Shown here: piece by piece, positions 57,157-64,000 of the stretch
How positions within the stretch are numbered: position 1 is the first letter of the stretch
Layout: each line of letters starts with the position of its first letter
Assembly (NCBI RefSeq): GCF_000733725.1
Contig: NZ_JMQM01000001.1
Coordinates: 1-64,000, forward strand
Reading direction: 5' to 3'
DNA length: 64,000 nucleotides
Origin: Nitratireductor basaltis
Lineage (GTDB): Bacteria > Pseudomonadota > Alphaproteobacteria > Rhizobiales > Rhizobiaceae
Made by a program: the position numbers and the translations under genes
Notes under the pieces: generated by a model
Told to the model about the DNA's origin: nothing
What the model saw: the letters and a program-made list of their open reading frames with translations, nothing else
Databases searched by the model: none

Positions 57157-58575
57157 TCATCGTCCGTAAACGAGCTGCGGCAGATAGTAGATGATCGCCG
57201 GCACGTTGTAGAGGATGATCATCGCAAGGAAGACCATGCCGACATATGGCAGCGAGCCTGCGAAGATCTGCGTCAGGCGCACATGAGGCGGTGCGATGCC
57301 CTTCAGGTAGTAGGCTGACATGGCCATGGGCGGCGTCAGGAACGAGGTCTGCAGGTTGAGCGCGATCAGGATGCCGAAAAACAGCGGGTCGATGTCGAAC
57401 ATCGGCAGAAGCGGCAGGAAGATCGGCACGAAGATGATGATGATCTCCGACCATTCCAGCGGCCAGCCAAGCAGGAAGATGATGAGCTGGGCGAGCAGCA
57501 GGAACTGCAGCGGTGTCAGGTCGAGCCCCTGCACGAATTCGCTGACCAGATGCTCGCCGCCGAGATAGGAAAACACCGAAGCGAATACCCAGGAGCCGAC
57601 AAAGAGCCAGCAGACCATCGCGGTCGTCTTCACCGTCAGATAGACGGATTCCTGCAGGCGCTTCCATGTCAGCGCACGATAGGCCATAGCGAGCAGCAGG
57701 CCGCCCAGCGCGCCGATTGCAGCGGCTTCCGACGGGGTGGCGAAGCCGAACAGGATTGCACCTAACACCGCGACGATCAGGAATGCGAGCGGGAAGAAGG
57801 ATGTCAGGAGCATCCAGACGACCTGGAAGGCCGTCACGTCGTCTCCAAGCTTTTCCGGCTTTGGCGCGAGTTGCGGCTGCAGCATGGCGCGTACGACGAC
57901 ATAGACTAGGTACATGCCTGCCAACAGAAAGCCCGGCAGCAATGCACCTGCATAAAGGCGCACGATGGAAACGCCGGAGGTCGCGGCATAGACGATCAGC
58001 ATGATCGAGGGCGGAATGAGAATGCCGAGCGTGCCGCCGGCGCATATGACGCCCGCTGCAAGCGAGGTGTCGTAACGCGCTTTCAGCATTGCAGGGAAGG
58101 CGAGCAGCCCCATGAGCGTGACGACCGCGCCCACGATACCCGTCGCCGTCGCAAAGAGCGCGCAGGTGATAAGCGCCGCCACGGCCATGGAGCCTGGCAA
58201 TCTGCGGGTGGTGACACTCAGTGTCTGGAACAGGCGGTCGACGATATTCGCCCGCTCCACCACATAGCCCATGAACAGGAACAGCGGCACGGCGGTCAGG
58301 ACATCGTTGGCCATGACCGAATAGGTCTGGTTGACGAAAAGATCGAAGACCCGGTTGTTGAAGAAGCCGCCGATATAGTTCTGGATCAGCGTAAAAGTGT
58401 CGGCGTCCTGCTGGAGCGCACGCGTGTAGGGCATCCACATGCGGTCGGCATCGAAATAGGCGTAGTAGCCGAAGATGATCCCCATCGCCATCAGAGTAAA
58501 GGCAATCGGGAAACCGAGAAGAATGATAAAGATGAAGATGCCGAGCATCGCCACGGCGACTTGGGGATCAGTCAT
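57157..58575 (-). CDS. TRAP transporter large membrane subunit (DctM type)
   Basis: 472 residues with about 12 transmembrane segments. Family strings: FLFMGYVVERANIVDRLFQT, GIVGAVVTLMGLLAFPAMLK, GVICAGGTLGILIPPSIMLI, LQTSFLTPPMAMSAYYLKGI. It is longer than the B6-locus DctM, with the larger loop typical of the mannitol/chloroaromatic subgroup. It overlaps the DctQ gene by four bases. The import substrate is unknown; neighbours suggest a compound from imino-acid metabolism. Confidence 0.93.
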   Translation of the reverse strand: MTDPQVAVAMLGIFIFIILLGFPIAFTLMAMGIIFGYYAYFDADRMWMPYTRALQQDADTFTLIQNYIGGFFNNRVFDLFVNQTYSVMANDVLTAVPLFLFMGYVVERANIVDRLFQTLSVTTRRLPGSMAVAALITCALFATATGIVGAVVTLMGLLAFPAMLKARYDTSLAAGVICAGGTLGILIPPSIMLIVYAATSGVSIVRLYAGALLPGFLLAGMYLVYVVVRAMLQPQLAPKPEKLGDDVTAFQVVWMLLTSFFPLAFLIVAVLGAILFGFATPSEAAAIGALGGLLLAMAYRALTWKRLQESVYLTVKTTAMVCWLFVGSWVFASVFSYLGGEHLVSEFVQGLDLTPLQFLLLAQLIIFLLGWPLEWSEIIIIFVPIFLPLLPMFDIDPLFFGILIALNLQTSFLTPPMAMSAYYLKGIAPPHVRLTQIFAGSLPYVGMVFLAMIILYNVPAIIYYLPQLVYGR

Positions 58576-59192
58576 CGACGCGGCTCCTTGGGCTCAACAA
58601 TGTCGACAGCTTCGCTACCGTGTCGCAGCGCTTCCGCACCTTCCTTCTGAAGGATTTCCTCAAGCTCCTGCACGTCCTGTGCATGAGGCGGCCATTCGCC
58701 AGTGCGGATGGTGATGATGCAGCGGAAGACCTGCGCGATGCCCTGTATGACGAGCAGGATACCGGCCGCGATGATGATCGTCTTGAACTGGTAGATCGGC
58801 ACATTGGCCGGGCTCATATTCGAGACTTCCAGATAGCGCCATGAGCGGCTGGCATATTTCCAGCCTGCGAATATCAACGCCAGGACACCGGGAAAGAAGA
58901 ACAGGAAGTAGAGTACCAGCTCCACCTTGGCCTGCGTGCGTTCCGACCAGAGCCGGTAGAGAAAGTCACCGCGCACATGTCCGTCACGCGACAATGTATA
59001 GGCGCCGGCCATCATGAACAGCGTTCCATACAGGATGTAGGTGAGATCAAAGGCCCAGACCGTTGGCGCGCGGAACGCGTAGCGGACAACGACCTCGTAG
59101 CTGACGGCCAGTGTCATCAGGACCACGCACCAGGCAAAGGCCTTGCCGAACCATGCGGAGACGGTGTCGGCGAAATGAATATAGCGCTGCAT
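58572..59192 (-). CDS. TRAP transporter small membrane subunit (DctQ type)
   Basis: 206 residues with four transmembrane segments, typical DctQ features (YEVVVRYAFRAPTVWAFDLT, LSRDGHVRGDFLYRLWSERT), and a charged C-terminal tail of about 40 residues. It lies between DctP and DctM on the minus strand, separated from DctP by a 131-base gap holding two stem-loops. Confidence 0.92.
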   Translation of the reverse strand: MQRYIHFADTVSAWFGKAFAWCVVLMTLAVSYEVVVRYAFRAPTVWAFDLTYILYGTLFMMAGAYTLSRDGHVRGDFLYRLWSERTQAKVELVLYFLFFFPGVLALIFAGWKYASRSWRYLEVSNMSPANVPIYQFKTIIIAAGILLVIQGIAQVFRCIITIRTGEWPPHAQDVQELEEILQKEGAEALRHGSEAVDIVEPKEPRR

Positions 59193-59245
59193 CGTGAAAA
59201 TCTGCTCCCGATCGGCTGTGTTCCCAATCAGCCGCTTGTGGCAAG

Positions 59246-59309
59246 CGGGCCGTCAGCCTTTCTGGTGACGGCCCGTTCCCGCTGGCGCTGCAGCCCCCCA
59301 CTGCAGCGC
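59246..59309 (-). other. Two intercistronic stem-loops between dctP and dctQ
   Basis: CGGGCCGTCA pairs with TGACGGCCCG (59246-59275), and GCGCTGCAG pairs with CTGCAGCGC (59285-59309). Both are perfect. Without a T-run they more likely protect the dctP mRNA end and raise binding-protein level than stop all transcription. Confidence 0.6.
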
Positions 59310-59323
59310 TGCCCTCCCGTGTT

Positions 59324-60451
59324 CTAGAAGTCGATCTTGCCCGGGAAGTAGTGGTTGTAAGCCAGCTTGTAGTCCGGCGCATTCATGAGCGTGTAGTAGA
59401 CCACGCGCTCGCACCAAGCCTTCTGGCTGTCCACGACCTTGGCGAAGAATTCATCCTGCATGAGGTCGGGCAGGATCTTGTCCCAGGCATCAAGCTGAAC
59501 CTTGAGCACATCCTCCGGCGTGCGCTGGACATTGACACCCGACTCTTCCTGCAGCGTCTTCAGATCGGCGGAATACTGGTCCATCGCGAGTGCGGTATTG
59601 GCCAGATGCGTGGCTTCAACGGCATATTTGAGGATGGCCTGGAGGTCGGGTTCAAGGCTCTCATAACGGTCGCGGTTGAAGATGAACTCGAAGCTCTCGC
59701 TCGCCTGGTGGTAGGAGGACAACATGTAGTTCTTCGCCACATCCTGTGCGCCGAAGCGTTTGTCCGAGGTCGGGTTGTTGAACTCGAAGGCATCGATGAC
59801 GCCGCGCTCCATCGCGGGCACGATCTCGCCGCCGGGAAGCTGGGCGACACTTGCGCCCATGGACTGGAAAAGATCGGCCGCCAGACCAACCGTGCGGTAT
59901 TTCAGGCCCTGAAGCTGATCGGCACTTTCAATCGGTTCCTTGAACCAGCCAAAGGGCTGGGCCGGCATGCCGAAGGCGAAGAAGCCGACAACGTTGAGAC
60001 CCAGAATGTCCTGGGTAAGTTCGCGATAAAGGTCATAGCCGCCGCCATGATACATCCAGGCAATCATCTGCGTAGCGTCAGCACCGAAGACAGGGCCGGT
60101 GCCGAACAGCGATGCGGCCTTGTGCTTGCCGTACCAATAGACCGGAACATCATGAGCGGCATCGAGAATGCCGTCATGGCAGGCATCCTGCACCTGGAAG
60201 GCACCCACGACCGCGCCTGCAGGCAGAAGATCGATCTTCAGGCGTCCGCCGGACATGGCGTCAACGCGTTCGACATATTGCTTGGCCATGTCCTGGAAGA
60301 CATCGGACGCCGGCCAAGCCGACTGCATCTTCAAGGTGATGGGGGCCTGAGCCAATACGGCGGGTGCCGCCAATGATCCAGCTGCCGCTGCACCAGCCGC
60401 CGTGGTGGCCGTGCCGAGGAACTTACGGCGTGAATAGGATTTCTCTGTCAT
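59324..60451 (-). CDS. TRAP transporter solute-binding protein (DctP type) with Tat signal
   Basis: About 375 residues. The start MTEKSYSRRKFLGTATTAAG carries a twin-arginine signal, so the binding protein is exported folded. The mature protein has LKMQSAWPASDVFQDMAKQY, LPAGAVVGAFQVQDACHDGI, and the carboxylate-binding region GLKYRTVGLAADLFQSMGAS. This is the mannitol/chloroaromatic group. I use the ATG near 60451 because GGGAGGAGAAG precedes it. Confidence 0.9.
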   Translation of the reverse strand: MTEKSYSRRKFLGTATTAAGAAAAGSLAAPAVLAQAPITLKMQSAWPASDVFQDMAKQYVERVDAMSGGRLKIDLLPAGAVVGAFQVQDACHDGILDAAHDVPVYWYGKHKAASLFGTGPVFGADATQMIAWMYHGGGYDLYRELTQDILGLNVVGFFAFGMPAQPFGWFKEPIESADQLQGLKYRTVGLAADLFQSMGASVAQLPGGEIVPAMERGVIDAFEFNNPTSDKRFGAQDVAKNYMLSSYHQASESFEFIFNRDRYESLEPDLQAILKYAVEATHLANTALAMDQYSADLKTLQEESGVNVQRTPEDVLKVQLDAWDKILPDLMQDEFFAKVVDSQKAWCERVVYYTLMNAPDYKLAYNHYFPGKIDF

Positions 60452-60567
60452 GCACTTCTCCTCCCGTTGCCGCTCGTCATTCTTGTTGCTTTTCGAGCAT
60501 GCGGACATTTTCCGCTGAAACAATCATGCAAGAAAAGATTGCAGGAGAGGAAGTGGAAGAGTGTTTT

Positions 60568-60585
60568 CTAATACTAAAGTATTAG
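60568..60585. promoter_or_regulatory. Palindrome between divergent TRAP and LysE genes
   Basis: CTAATACT-AA-AGTATTAG is a perfect inverted repeat located 117 bases before dctP and 83 before the LysE gene. Its ATAC and GTAT halves resemble the hyp operator but with a four-base spacer, so another GntR-type protein, or the same with lower affinity, may bind. Confidence 0.55.
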
Positions 60586-60667
60586 GGATAGGCGCTTTTC
60601 GGGTGGTATTCCCGCGGCTGAGATGATGCGTTACAAGCTTGGCATCAACACCCGTGGGACAAACTCC

Positions 60668-61309
60668 ATGAACTTTATTCCCGATAGCGCGACCATCATC
60701 CAGTTCGCCATCGCCACCTTCATCTTGTCGATTACGCCAGGACCCGACATGACGCTGTTTGTCGGGCGTGCGCTTTCGCAGGGACGCGCTGCCGGATTTG
60801 CCTGCATGTTTGGCGCAATGTCCGGGATTGTCATCCACACGGCACTGGTGGCGCTGGGGCTTTCCGCCCTGATTGTCGCGTCGCCAGAGGCATTCTTCGC
60901 GCTGAAGATCTTTGGTGCGGGTTATCTGCTTTGGCTGGCCTTTCAGGCCATCCGCCACGGCTCCGCCTTCAAGCCCGAAGCCGAAGGGAAAGCGGAACGC
61001 TCACTCTTCAAGAACTGGGCGACTGGGCTTGGCATCAACCTGCTCAACCCGAAGATCATCCTGTTTTTCATGACCTTCCTGCCGCAGTTCGTCTCGGCCA
61101 GTGATCCGCATGCTCCGGGCAAGCTCTTCTTCCTTGGCCTGATGTTCATACCGCTGGCGCTGCCGGTGACAGCACCCATGGTGCTGGCAGCCGATGGCTT
61201 TTCCAGGCTGTTACGCAAAAGCCCGCGGATCGCGCGCATCATCGACTGGCTGTTCGCCGGTGTCTTCTCGGCTTTTGCGCTGAAGATACTGACCGCACAG
61301 GCGCGATAA
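60668..61309 (+). CDS. LysE/RhtB family amino acid exporter
   Basis: 213 residues with about six transmembrane segments. The N-terminal family signature is FILSITPGPDMTLFVGRALS, followed by GAMSGIVIHTALVALGLSAL and NLLNPKIILFFMTFLPQF. These carriers export amino acids and relieve overload, which would fit a proline- or hydroxyproline-rich diet of the neighbouring locus (inference). It is divergent from the TRAP operon with a palindrome between. Confidence 0.9.
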   Translation: MNFIPDSATIIQFAIATFILSITPGPDMTLFVGRALSQGRAAGFACMFGAMSGIVIHTALVALGLSALIVASPEAFFALKIFGAGYLLWLAFQAIRHGSAFKPEAEGKAERSLFKNWATGLGINLLNPKIILFFMTFLPQFVSASDPHAPGKLFFLGLMFIPLALPVTAPMVLAADGFSRLLRKSPRIARIIDWLFAGVFSAFALKILTAQAR

Positions 61310-61344
61310 GGATCGGGCAAAGCGGCGGACAAGCCGCCCCGGCA

Positions 61345-62568
61345 TTATCCTTCGCCGGCGACGGCCGCTTCTTCCAGCTTCATGCGCTCGGCCTTCTTCA
61401 TCCGCTCCGAGGCGGATTTAAGCTGGCCGCAGGCGGCGAGAATATCGCGGCCGCGCGGGGTGCGGATCGGGGAGGCGTAGCCGGCGCGGTTCACATAGTC
61501 CGCGAATTTCTCGATCTGCTCCCAGTCCGAGCACTCATAATCCGTGCCGGGCCACGGGTTGAAGGGGATCAGGTTAATCTTCGCCGGAATGCCCTTGAGC
61601 ATCCGCACAAGAGCGCGCGCATCTTCCATGCTGTCATTGACGCCCTTGAGCATCACATATTCGAAGGTGATGCGGCGGGCATTGGAGAGGCCGGGATAGT
61701 CGCGGCAGGCCTGCATCAGCTTTTCCAGCGGATACTTCTTGTTGATCGGCACCAGCAGATTGCGCAGATCATCGCGCACGGCATGCAGGGAGATCGCCAG
61801 CATGACGCCGATTTCTTCGCCGGTGCGATAGATTTCCGGCACCACGCCGGAGGTGGAAAGCGTGATGCGGCGCTTGGAGAGTGACAGGCCTTCACCATCG
61901 GAAGCGATCAGCAGCGCCTGCTTCACGTTCTCGAAATTGTAGAGCGGTTCGCCCATGCCCATCATGACGATATTCGTCACCTTGCGGCCTTCGGCGGGCA
62001 CGATTGCGCCATCGGGCGTATCGGCGTCGGGGAAGTCGCCCAGCCGGTCGCGCGCGATCAGGAGCTGGTCGAGGATTTCGCCAGGCGTGAGATTGCGCAC
62101 CAGCTTCTGGGTGCCGGTGTGGCAGAAGGTGCAGGTGAGCGTGCAGCCGACCTGCGAGGAGATGCAAAGCGTGCCGCGCCCTTCTTCGGGGATGTAGACC
62201 GTTTCGACATCCACCGGACGCCCCGCGCCCCGGGCGGGAAAACGCAAAAGCCACTTGCGGGTGCCATCCTGCGAAATCTGCTCTTCCACGATCTCCGGGC
62301 GTGCGACCGTAAAGTGCTCGTCGAGCTTCGTGCGCAGTTCCTTGGAGATGTTGAACATCTGCGAGAAATCGGAGACACCGCGCACATAAAGCCAGTGCCA
62401 AAGCTGGCGCACGCGCATGCGCGTCTGGCGCTCGGGCACACCGATTTCGGCCAGCGCCTCGGCCATTTCCTCGCGGGAAAGACCGATCAGCGATTTCTTC
62501 TCAGGGGCTGCAGTCGGGCGCAGCCGGTCACGCGCTTGAGGCGTGGTGATGTCGAGTGTCAGGGCCAT
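61345..62568 (-). CDS. rlmN: 23S rRNA (adenine-2503-C2)-methyltransferase RlmN
   Basis: 407 residues. This radical-SAM enzyme methylates A2503 of 23S rRNA and A37 of some tRNAs. The CxxxCxxC cluster motif is seen in [16 protein letters not shown], with the N-terminal accessory domain ([20 protein letters not shown]) and [20 protein letters not shown]. The second catalytic Cys is expected in the C-terminal region (LAACGQL). It is a housekeeping gene, marking return to core chromosome. Confidence 0.96.
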   Translation of the reverse strand: MALTLDITTPQARDRLRPTAAPEKKSLIGLSREEMAEALAEIGVPERQTRMRVRQLWHWLYVRGVSDFSQMFNISKELRTKLDEHFTVARPEIVEEQISQDGTRKWLLRFPARGAGRPVDVETVYIPEEGRGTLCISSQVGCTLTCTFCHTGTQKLVRNLTPGEILDQLLIARDRLGDFPDADTPDGAIVPAEGRKVTNIVMMGMGEPLYNFENVKQALLIASDGEGLSLSKRRITLSTSGVVPEIYRTGEEIGVMLAISLHAVRDDLRNLLVPINKKYPLEKLMQACRDYPGLSNARRITFEYVMLKGVNDSMEDARALVRMLKGIPAKINLIPFNPWPGTDYECSDWEQIEKFADYVNRAGYASPIRTPRGRDILAACGQLKSASERMKKAERMKLEEAAVAGEG

Positions 62569-62701
62569 GTGTCACGCTATGGGTCAGCGGGTGGCGGAAC
62601 AGGTCTTCGCCACCGGTTATAAAACGGTTGGGCGGCACATAGCACGACTTGGCCAGCGCGTCACCTCATGGCAGCCATGTAGTAACGCGCAGGCGCAATG
62701 C

Positions 62702-63790
62702 CTAGAGATAAAGCAGCGACCGGCCCTTTTCGTTGAAGAGATGCATCTTTGCAGGATCGGCGGTCACGGTGATCGGTGCATGGCGGTCGATCTTCTGCAC
62801 GCCCTGCAGCTTCAGGACCATCGGCTCCTCGCTGCCTTCGACATCGATATAGACATTGGTCACCTCACCGAGCGACTCCACGATATTCACTTCGCCATCA
62901 ATTAGGCCGTTGTCACCGCTGGCAATGCTTAGATCTTCAGGGCGGATGCCAAAGCTGACGGGGGCGCCTTCCATGTCAGGTTTGGAGGGGATCGGGACGC
63001 TGACCGTCCGGTTTCCGATGCGCACGAGCGTTACCGGTCCAGACTTCTCAATTTTTGCCGGCAGGATGTTCATGGCTGGAGAACCGATGAACTGGGCCAC
63101 GAACAGGTTCGCCGGTCGCTCGTAAAGCTCGATCGGCGCGCCGACCTGCTCGATATATCCAGCGGAGAGAACCACTATGCGATCCGCCAGCGTCATGGCT
63201 TCGACCTGATCGTGGGTGACATAGATCATGGTCGAGTCCGGCAGCGATTCCTTGAGCTTGGCGATCTCGATGCGGGTGGCAACGCGCAGCGCAGCATCGA
63301 GATTGGAAAGCGGTTCGTCAAACAGGAACACCTTCGGATCGCGGCAGATGGCACGGCCGATGGCGACACGCTGGCGCTGGCCGCCTGAAAGCGCCTTTGG
63401 CAGACGTCCCAGATAGGGCGTGAGCTGCAGGATCTCGGCAGCTGCCGTCACGCGCTTTTCGATCTCTGCCTTGGGCGCCTTGGCAATCTTCATGCCAAAG
63501 GCCATGTTGTCGTAGACGGTCATGTGCGGGTAGAGCGCATAGGACTGGAAGACCATGGCGATGCCGCGCTGGGAGGGCGGGATATCGTTGACGCGCTGGT
63601 CGTCGATATACATGTCGCCGGACGAGATTGCCTCAAGGCCCGCAATCATGCGCAGAAGCGTGGATTTCCCGCAGCCCGAGGGACCGACAAAGACCACGAA
63701 TTCGCCCGGCGTGATCTCGAGATCGATGCCGTGGATGACTTCGGTCGAACCGTAGCTCTTTTTTATGTCTTTCAGAACGACGCCCGTCAT
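62702..63790 (-). CDS. aglK: Carbohydrate ABC transporter ATPase (MalK/UgpC type), probable AglK
   Basis: 362 residues. Walker A is GPSGCGKSTLLRMIAGLE, Q-loop VFQSYALYPHMTV, signature LSGGQRQRVAIGRAICRDP, Walker B VFLFDEPLSNLDA, and a C-terminal OB/TOBE domain (FGIRPEDLSI) of about 120 residues. It starts one base before the stop of the glycosidase gene, and the pair glucosidase plus ATPase matches the end of the rhizobial aglEFGAK alpha-glucoside operon. The symbol is inferred from that order. Confidence 0.9.
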   Translation of the reverse strand: MTGVVLKDIKKSYGSTEVIHGIDLEITPGEFVVFVGPSGCGKSTLLRMIAGLEAISSGDMYIDDQRVNDIPPSQRGIAMVFQSYALYPHMTVYDNMAFGMKIAKAPKAEIEKRVTAAAEILQLTPYLGRLPKALSGGQRQRVAIGRAICRDPKVFLFDEPLSNLDAALRVATRIEIAKLKESLPDSTMIYVTHDQVEAMTLADRIVVLSAGYIEQVGAPIELYERPANLFVAQFIGSPAMNILPAKIEKSGPVTLVRIGNRTVSVPIPSKPDMEGAPVSFGIRPEDLSIASGDNGLIDGEVNIVESLGEVTNVYIDVEGSEEPMVLKLQGVQKIDRHAPITVTADPAKMHLFNEKGRSLLYL

Positions 63791-64000
63791 TTAAGCTCCC
63801 CCATCCTGTGAAACCGCGATCCAGTAGCCATAGGGCTCAAGTTTCAGCCGTCCATCTTCTTCCGTGGTGCCAACCGAGAAGCCCGGCACTGGCGAGAAGT
63901 TGCCTTGTGGGCGATCATGGATGGCGGTTTCATCCTTCATGTTTATGACAACAGTCATGGTGCTGTCGTTGAATCTGCGCTCAAAGGCAAGAATGGCGTC
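63791..64000 (-). CDS. aglA: Alpha-glucosidase-like protein, C-terminal fragment cut by window end
   Basis: The last 69 codons of a gene that enters from the right edge. DAILAFERRFNDSTMTVVIN and LKLEPYGYWIAVS fit the C-terminal beta-domain of GH13 alpha-glucosidases. The catalytic domain is outside the window. Its stop directly abuts the ATPase start, as for aglA before aglK. Confidence 0.7.
   Translation of the reverse strand, partial: DAILAFERRFNDSTMTVVINMKDETAIHDRPQGNFSPVPGFSVGTTEEDGRLKLEPYGYWIAVSQDGGA

Overview
The window is a high-GC alphaproteobacterial chromosome segment, most likely Hyphomicrobiales of the Mesorhizobium/Phyllobacteriaceae type. It opens with an initiator tRNA, as at the end of a rhizobial rRNA operon. 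Its catabolic genes closely resemble the characterised Mesorhizobium loti vitamin B6 degradation enzymes and the Sinorhizobium hydroxyproline (hyp) locus, and it ends in an aglA-aglK type alpha-glucoside locus.

Region 1 (104-12556) is the least explained part. It holds two related secreted proteins (one with a von Willebrand A domain), a secreted acidic protein made of 100-residue repeats, a LuxR-type regulator fused to a hydrolase-like domain without its catalytic residues, a LemA/DUF3137-like pair, a sodium/solute-symporter-like protein, a second DUF3137 protein and a Tat-type protein with five tandem FPGDSF hexapeptides. Four copies of one palindromic motif (consensus close to CTCTCCCAnATGRGRGA) lie upstream of its transcription units, so I read it as one regulon of unknown function. 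A decayed stretch follows (12606-13229) with the catalytic end of a formylglycine-generating enzyme.

Region 2 (13230-33745) is an essentially complete pathway I for vitamin B6 degradation. It encodes pyridoxine 4-oxidase, pyridoxamine-pyruvate aminotransferase, pyridoxal 4-dehydrogenase, 4-pyridoxolactonase, 4-pyridoxate dehydrogenase, the 5-formyl dehydrogenase, the dicarboxylate decarboxylase, the ring-opening oxygenase and the final amide hydrolase. A GntR regulator, a TRAP transporter and a BMP-type ABC transporter sit in the same cluster. A copy of the tRNA 3' end plus its downstream terminator recurs at 33912-33961, so regions 1 and 2 together look like an island inserted at the initiator tRNA, although no integrase is present.

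Region 3 (34170-42649) holds a second LuxR-type regulator, a cupin, a small secreted protein, a DUF805 protein, two DUF3592-like membrane proteins, a small membrane protein and a large autotransporter preceded by a perfect 20-bp palindrome.

Region 4 (42945-60451) is a hydroxyproline utilisation locus. It has a GntR regulator, the deaminase, the ketoglutarate semialdehyde dehydrogenase, a polar amino-acid ABC transporter, a D-hydroxyproline oxidase/dehydrogenase, two proline-racemase family enzymes, an aconitase-X dehydratase, an Ldh-family imino-acid reductase, an M20 amidohydrolase and a TRAP transporter with a 57-residue accessory membrane protein. An inverted repeat with core ATAC-N5-GTAT stands before three of its transcription units and is the likely operator.

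The right end carries a LysE exporter, rlmN, and the end of an alpha-glucoside operon (ATPase plus the 3' end of a glucosidase).
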